Source: Clostridiales bacterium
GTDB lineage: Bacteria > Bacillota > Clostridia > Christensenellales > Aristaeellaceae
Length of the DNA stretch: 15,167 nucleotides
Assembly (NCBI GenBank): GCA_004555535.1
Contig: SFHU01000066.1
Coordinates: forward strand, 1 to 15,167
Direction of reading: 5' to 3'
The position numbers were made by a program, and so were the translations under genes. The notes under the pieces are model-generated. The model saw only the letters and a program-made list of their open reading frames with translations, ran no database searches and had not been told where the DNA came from. Shown here one piece after another: positions 11,751 through 15,167 of this stretch. Position 1 is the stretch's first letter. Every line of letters begins with the position of its first letter.

Positions 11751-13919
11751 ATGCCCATCATCTTCGAGGAAAGCACCCGCTGCTTCCATCTCTCCAACGA
11801 CCGCATCAGCTATATCCTCCGCCTCGCGGCGGGCGCGTATCCGCTGCACCTGTACTGGGGCCGCCGGGTGCGCACCGTCTCGGACGATCTGCTCTCCCGC
11901 CTGTGCCCGTACACGGACGAGAGCTTCTCCCTGCACGAGACGCCGCTGGACCTGCTGCCCCAGGAGTGCCCGGTCATGGGCGGCGGCGACCTGCGCGAGG
12001 GCATGCTCGCCGTGCGCCACGGCGACGGCACCGCCGCGCTCGACCTGCGCTACGCCGGCCACACGATCCTTGACGGCAAGCCGGCGCTTCCCGGCCTGCC
12101 CTGCGCCCGCGGCGAGGGCGCGCAGACGCTGCTGCTGACCCTTCGCGACGCGCAAAGCGGCCTGACCGTCGAGCTCGCCCACACGATCTACGCCGATACG
12201 GACATCGTCGCCCGCAGCGCGCGCATCGTCAACGGCGGCACGTCGCCCCTCGTGCTCGAGCGCGCGCTCAGCGCCTGCGTCGACTTTGAAAAGGCCGATT
12301 TCTCCCTGCTGACGCTCAGCGGCGCGTGGGCGCGCGAGCGCCAGATCGCCACGCGCCCGCTCGTGCAGGGCGACCAGGGCGTCTCCACGACGCGCGGCGC
12401 CTCGAGCGTGCAGACCAGCCCGTTCCTGGCGCTGCTCGCCCCTGGCGCGAATGAGACGCAGGGCGACGTCTACGCGATGGCTCTGTGCTATTCCGGCAGC
12501 TTCGCCGCCTCCGTTCAGGTCGACCAGCACGGCATGGCCCGCGCGCAGCTGGGCATCCAGCCGGTCGACTTCGCCTGGACGCTCGAGCCCGGCGCGTCCT
12601 TCCAGACGCCGGAGGCCTACCTCTGCTACTCCCCCGAGGGCCTGGGCGGCATGAGCCGCCAGCTGCATACGCTCGTGCATGCGCACATCACGACCGGCCC
12701 CTACGCGAGGACAAACCGCCCGCTGCTCATCAACAACTGGGAGGCAACCTACTTCGGCTTTGACGAGGAGAAGCTGCTCTCCCTGGCCAAAACGGCGCAC
12801 GACGTGGGCATCGACCTCTTCGTGCTCGACGACGGCTGGTTCGGCCACAGGGACAGCGACAACTCCTCCCTGGGCGACTGGGTCGACGACCTGCGCAAGC
12901 TGCCCCACGGCCTTTCGGGTCTGAGCGAAAAGATCCACGCGCTGGGCATGAAGTTCGGCCTGTGGGTCGAGCCGGAGATGATCTCCCCGGACAGCGACCT
13001 CTACCGCGCCCATCCGGACTGGTGCATCCACGCCGGAAACCGCATGCGCATCGAGTCCCGCCATCAGCTCGTGCTCGACCTCTCCCGCCAGGACGTGCGC
13101 GACTACATTGTCGACGCCATCAGCGCGGCGCTGCGGCGCGGCAACGTCGACTACGTCAAGTGGGACATGAACCGCAACATCAACATGTGGGGTTCGGAGG
13201 CGCTGCCCGCCGCGCGGCAGAAGGAGCTCGGGCACCGCTACATCCTCGGCCTGTACGACATCATGCGCCGCGTCATCGCGCAGTTCCCGGACGTGCTCTT
13301 TGAGAGCTGCGCCGGCGGCGGCGGGCGCTTCGACCTGGGGCTCATGTGCCTGATGCCGCAGGCCTGGTGCTCCGACGATACCGACGCCTGGATGCGCTGC
13401 CGCATCCAGTACGCGACCTCGCTCGTCTTCCCGCCCTCCACGATGGGCGCGCACGTCTCCGCCGTGCCGAACCACCAGACGGGCCGCATCTCCCCGCTTG
13501 AGACGCGCGCCGCCGTCGCCATGGGCGGCACCTACGGCTACGAGCTCGACCTCGGGAAGCTGCCCAGGGAGGAGCTTGAGACCATCGCGCGGCTCAACGA
13601 GCGCGTCAAGGCGATGCAGACCGTGCTGCTCTATGGCACGTTCTACCGCCTGCGCTCGCCGTTTGAGGGCAACGAGTGCGCGTTCATGAGCGTGTCGCCC
13701 GACCGCCGCGAGGCCGTCGTCACGCACGTGCACGCCCTCGCCCAGCCCAACACGAAGCCGGCGCTGCTGCGCCTTGCGGGCCTCGACCCGGCGCTTGACT
13801 ACCGCGACGAGGAAACGGGGCGCGTCTATGGCGGCGACGAGCTGATGTACCACGGCATCGCGCCGAAGCTCCCGCTGGGCGACTACACCGCCACGCAGTT
13901 CCATTTGCTGGCCCTGTAA
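11751..13919 (+). CDS. Alpha-galactosidase, glycoside hydrolase family 36
   Basis: A 722-residue cytoplasmic enzyme that removes terminal alpha-galactose from melibiose, raffinose-type plant sugars and similar oligosaccharides by a retaining mechanism. Order of parts: N-terminal beta-sandwich (~1-315), catalytic TIM barrel (~320-630) and a C-terminal beta domain. Active-site motifs are LFVLDDGWFG (D360/D361), the nucleophile Asp472 in KWDMNRN, ESCAGGGGRFD and the acid/base Asp542 in CSDDTDA; the 70-residue distance agrees with known GH36 enzymes. There is no signal peptide. ATG at 11751 with GAGGAGG six bases before it; the frame also extends upstream through the promoter but is not used. No sugar transporter or galactose genes are adjacent. 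Length and motifs leave little doubt. Confidence 0.97.
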   Translation: MPIIFEESTRCFHLSNDRISYILRLAAGAYPLHLYWGRRVRTVSDDLLSRLCPYTDESFSLHETPLDLLPQECPVMGGGDLREGMLAVRHGDGTAALDLRYAGHTILDGKPALPGLPCARGEGAQTLLLTLRDAQSGLTVELAHTIYADTDIVARSARIVNGGTSPLVLERALSACVDFEKADFSLLTLSGAWARERQIATRPLVQGDQGVSTTRGASSVQTSPFLALLAPGANETQGDVYAMALCYSGSFAASVQVDQHGMARAQLGIQPVDFAWTLEPGASFQTPEAYLCYSPEGLGGMSRQLHTLVHAHITTGPYARTNRPLLINNWEATYFGFDEEKLLSLAKTAHDVGIDLFVLDDGWFGHRDSDNSSLGDWVDDLRKLPHGLSGLSEKIHALGMKFGLWVEPEMISPDSDLYRAHPDWCIHAGNRMRIESRHQLVLDLSRQDVRDYIVDAISAALRRGNVDYVKWDMNRNINMWGSEALPAARQKELGHRYILGLYDIMRRVIAQFPDVLFESCAGGGGRFDLGLMCLMPQAWCSDDTDAWMRCRIQYATSLVFPPSTMGAHVSAVPNHQTGRISPLETRAAVAMGGTYGYELDLGKLPREELETIARLNERVKAMQTVLLYGTFYRLRSPFEGNECAFMSVSPDRREAVVTHVHALAQPNTKPALLRLAGLDPALDYRDEETGRVYGGDELMYHGIAPKLPLGDYTATQFHLLAL

Positions 13920-14003
13920 GCGTGGCATCTTCCGGAGGGGGAAACGGCCCGTTCTCCGAGCGCCCAGGTTCAGGGCGGCCCATGAAACGAAAGGAAGATC
14001 ATC

Positions 14004-14870
14004 ATGAAAAAATGGATCGTGTTTCTGCTCGTCGTCGTGCTCATCGGCGTGCTGGGCGTCAACTCGTTCGCGACGGTGCCGGTCGGCTCCACCGGCATCC
14101 TGCTGACGATGGGCAAGGTGGAGGACAGCGCGCTTTCCGAGGGCATCCACCTCAAGCTGCCCTTCGTCCAGCGCATCATCTCCATCGACAACCGCGTCAA
14201 GAAGCTGGAGCTGAGCACGGAGGCCTTCTCCAAGGACATCCAGACGGTCTCCGCGACGCTGGCGGTCAACTACCGTCTGCAGACGGACAAGACCTTCTCC
14301 ATCTACAAGACGACCGGCCTGTCCTACGAGGACAACCTGATCGTCCCGGCGACGCACGAGGTGCTCAAGTCGGTCTGCGCGCAGTACACGGCGGAGGAGC
14401 TGATCTCCAAGCGCGCGGAGTCCTCCGACAAGATGCGCGATGAGCTGGACGCCAAGCTCTCGGACATCGGCATCTCGATCACCGATTTCAACATCATCGA
14501 TTTCGACTTCTCCGACGAGTTCATCTCCGCGGTCGAATCCAAGCAGGTCGCCGAGCAGCTCAAGAAGAAGGCCGCGACCGAGAATGAGACGGCCATCGCG
14601 CAGGCCGAGCGCGAGAAGCAGGTCGCCATCAAGCAGTCCGAGGCCGAGGCCGAGAGTGTGCGCATCGCCGCGCAGGCGCAGGCCGACGCCGTCAAGCTCG
14701 CCGCGGACGCAGAAGCCTACCGCCTGCAGAAGGTCAACGAGCAGCTCTCGGAAAAGACCATCGCCAACACGCTCGCCGAGCGCTGGGACGGCAAGCTGCC
14801 CGGCGTTGTCGGCACGGACACGACCGGTCTGCTGAATCTGGGCAGCGTCCTTAGCGGCGACGGGGAATAA
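14004..14870 (+). CDS. SPFH/prohibitin-family membrane protein
   Basis: A 288-residue protein with one N-terminal membrane helix (about residues 4-24, KKWIVFLLVVVLIGVLGVNS), a SPFH (band 7) domain at ~27-190 beginning VPVGSTGILLTMGKV, and an alanine/glutamate/lysine-rich coiled coil at ~190-255 (AEREKQVAIKQSEAEAES). Such proteins form large rings or membrane scaffolds, and some, such as HflC, control the FtsH protease; no partner gene (hflK, nfeD, ftsH) is in view, so the role is open. ATG at 14004 follows AAAGGAAG. The 84 bases after the alpha-galactosidase hold no clear promoter or U-tract terminator, so read-through from that gene is plausible. Followed by a strong hairpin. Confidence 0.9.
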   Translation: MKKWIVFLLVVVLIGVLGVNSFATVPVGSTGILLTMGKVEDSALSEGIHLKLPFVQRIISIDNRVKKLELSTEAFSKDIQTVSATLAVNYRLQTDKTFSIYKTTGLSYEDNLIVPATHEVLKSVCAQYTAEELISKRAESSDKMRDELDAKLSDIGISITDFNIIDFDFSDEFISAVESKQVAEQLKKKAATENETAIAQAEREKQVAIKQSEAEAESVRIAAQAQADAVKLAADAEAYRLQKVNEQLSEKTIANTLAERWDGKLPGVVGTDTTGLLNLGSVLSGDGE

Positions 14871-14881
14871 CGGAATACGGA

Positions 14882-14918
14882 CAGGCGCCCGAAGGAGCTT
14901 TCCTCGGGCGCCTGGTTG
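14882..14918 (+). terminator. Terminator-like hairpin after the SPFH gene
   Basis: An 11-bp stem CAGGCGCCCGA / TCGGGCGCCTG (14882-14892 with 14904-14914) eleven bases after the stop codon. The following bases (GTTGCTTAT) give a weak U-tract only. Confidence 0.7.
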
Positions 14919-14973
14919 CTTATACGGTCTGATACCATTTTGAACCTGGATTCTTTCTTTGCGAATCAGGCCC

Positions 14974-15020
14974 GTCTCCATCGTAGACCGCTGCGCGGTC
15001 TGCTCTGAGACTGCTTTTTT
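14974..15020 (+). terminator. Compound hairpin with U-tract, related to the 1764-1788 element
   Basis: Outer pair GTCTC (14974-14978) and GAGAC (15007-15011) enclose an inner perfect stem AGACCGC-TGC-GCGGTCT (14985-15001); TGC and TTTTTT (15015-15020) follow. Outer arms, the ATCGTA block and the T-run match the left-hand element in opposite orientation. Confidence 0.5.
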
Positions 15021-15025
15021 CTTTA

Positions 15026-15119
15026 TTACTCTGAAAGCCCTCTGCAAAGCTTCGGCCTCGGCCGCAAGGCAGCGGGACTTTCATCACTTGGTCGGAAATG
15101 CAACCGGCATCATGCCGGT
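15026..15119. repeat. ~95-bp dispersed repeat, copy 2
   Basis: 94-base unit with the same blocks as copy 1: TTACTCTGAAAG, TGCAAAGCTTCGGCCTCGGC, and the palindrome AACCGGCAT-C-ATGCCGGTT (15102-15120). It is followed head-to-tail by a further unit, so the repeat forms tandem arrays. Confidence 0.88.
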
Positions 15120-15167
15120 TTACTCTGAAAGTCCCTCCGCAAAGCTTCGGCCTCGGCCGCAAGGCAA
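15120..15167. repeat. ~95-bp dispersed repeat, copy 3 (cut by window edge)
   Basis: Begins TTACTCTGAAAG at 15120, exactly one 94-base period after copy 2, and matches it through CAAAGCTTCGGCCTCGGCCG to the edge of the window. The array probably continues to the right. Confidence 0.85.

Noticed and set aside
11628..15047. Very long minus-strand open frame (over 1,100 codons) opposite the GH36 and SPFH genes
   Set aside because: It is the antisense shadow of two well-supported genes with strong G/C third-position bias; composition is Arg/Ala/Val/Asp-rich with no domain, and it has no ribosome binding site.
15026..15167. CRISPR array
   Set aside because: The units are contiguous ~94-base repeats without unique spacers, and no cas gene is present.

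Overview
The window looks like chromosomal DNA of a high-GC, low-culture-type Clostridia (Bacillota). The evidence is purine-rich ribosome binding sites of the AGGAGG type, a clostridial-style DnaA with TTATCCACA boxes, a processive-type GT4 glycolipid glycosyltransferase and a YmfI-like reductase. From about 560 onward codons end overwhelmingly in G or C. The first ~500 bases are visibly less GC-rich and carry tightly packed small genes of a mobile-element style, so the left edge appears to be foreign or wrongly joined. The species cannot be named from the sequence.

Layout. (1) 1-~550: three short overlapping plus-strand genes of unknown function; the third runs without a stop into the antisense of the next gene. 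(2) 332-1534 minus: an ArsR-type winged-helix regulator with a C-terminal sensor-like domain, whose own 3' end also seems lost at the same junction. (3) 1600-1988: non-coding, full of hairpins, including two minus-strand terminator-like structures and a 14-bp tandem repeat. (4) 1989-3155 minus: GT4 glycosyltransferase, divergent from (5) 3349-8479 plus, a four-gene operon: an AstE/AspA-type zinc deacylase, a paralogue that has lost two zinc ligands, a MATE exporter and an ABCB-type exporter. The operon has a leader terminator hairpin just after its predicted start site. (6) 8481-8831 minus: ArsC/Spx-fold protein without the usual active-site cysteine, divergent from (7) 8911-9645 plus, an SDR reductase of the EF-P 5-aminopentanone reductase type. 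(8) 9780-10116: DnaA-box cluster (likely oriC) and (9) dnaA, 10117-11442. (10) 11574-11668: a ~95-bp repeat that recurs as a tandem at the right edge. (11) 11751-13919: GH36 alpha-galactosidase behind a full-consensus sigma-A promoter. (12) 14004-14870: SPFH/prohibitin-like membrane protein, then terminators and the repeat array.

How the genes fit. The clearest functional unit is the M14-type pair with two exporters; a role in trimming and exporting a small acylated or peptide-like compound is a reasonable guess, not a demonstrated one. dnaA is not followed by dnaN within the 3.7 kb seen downstream, so the usual dnaA-dnaN-recF-gyrB order is broken here. The main candidates for novelty are the enzyme/pseudoenzyme-plus-exporter operon, the rearranged dnaA locus and the ~95-bp palindromic repeat that abuts a consensus promoter.
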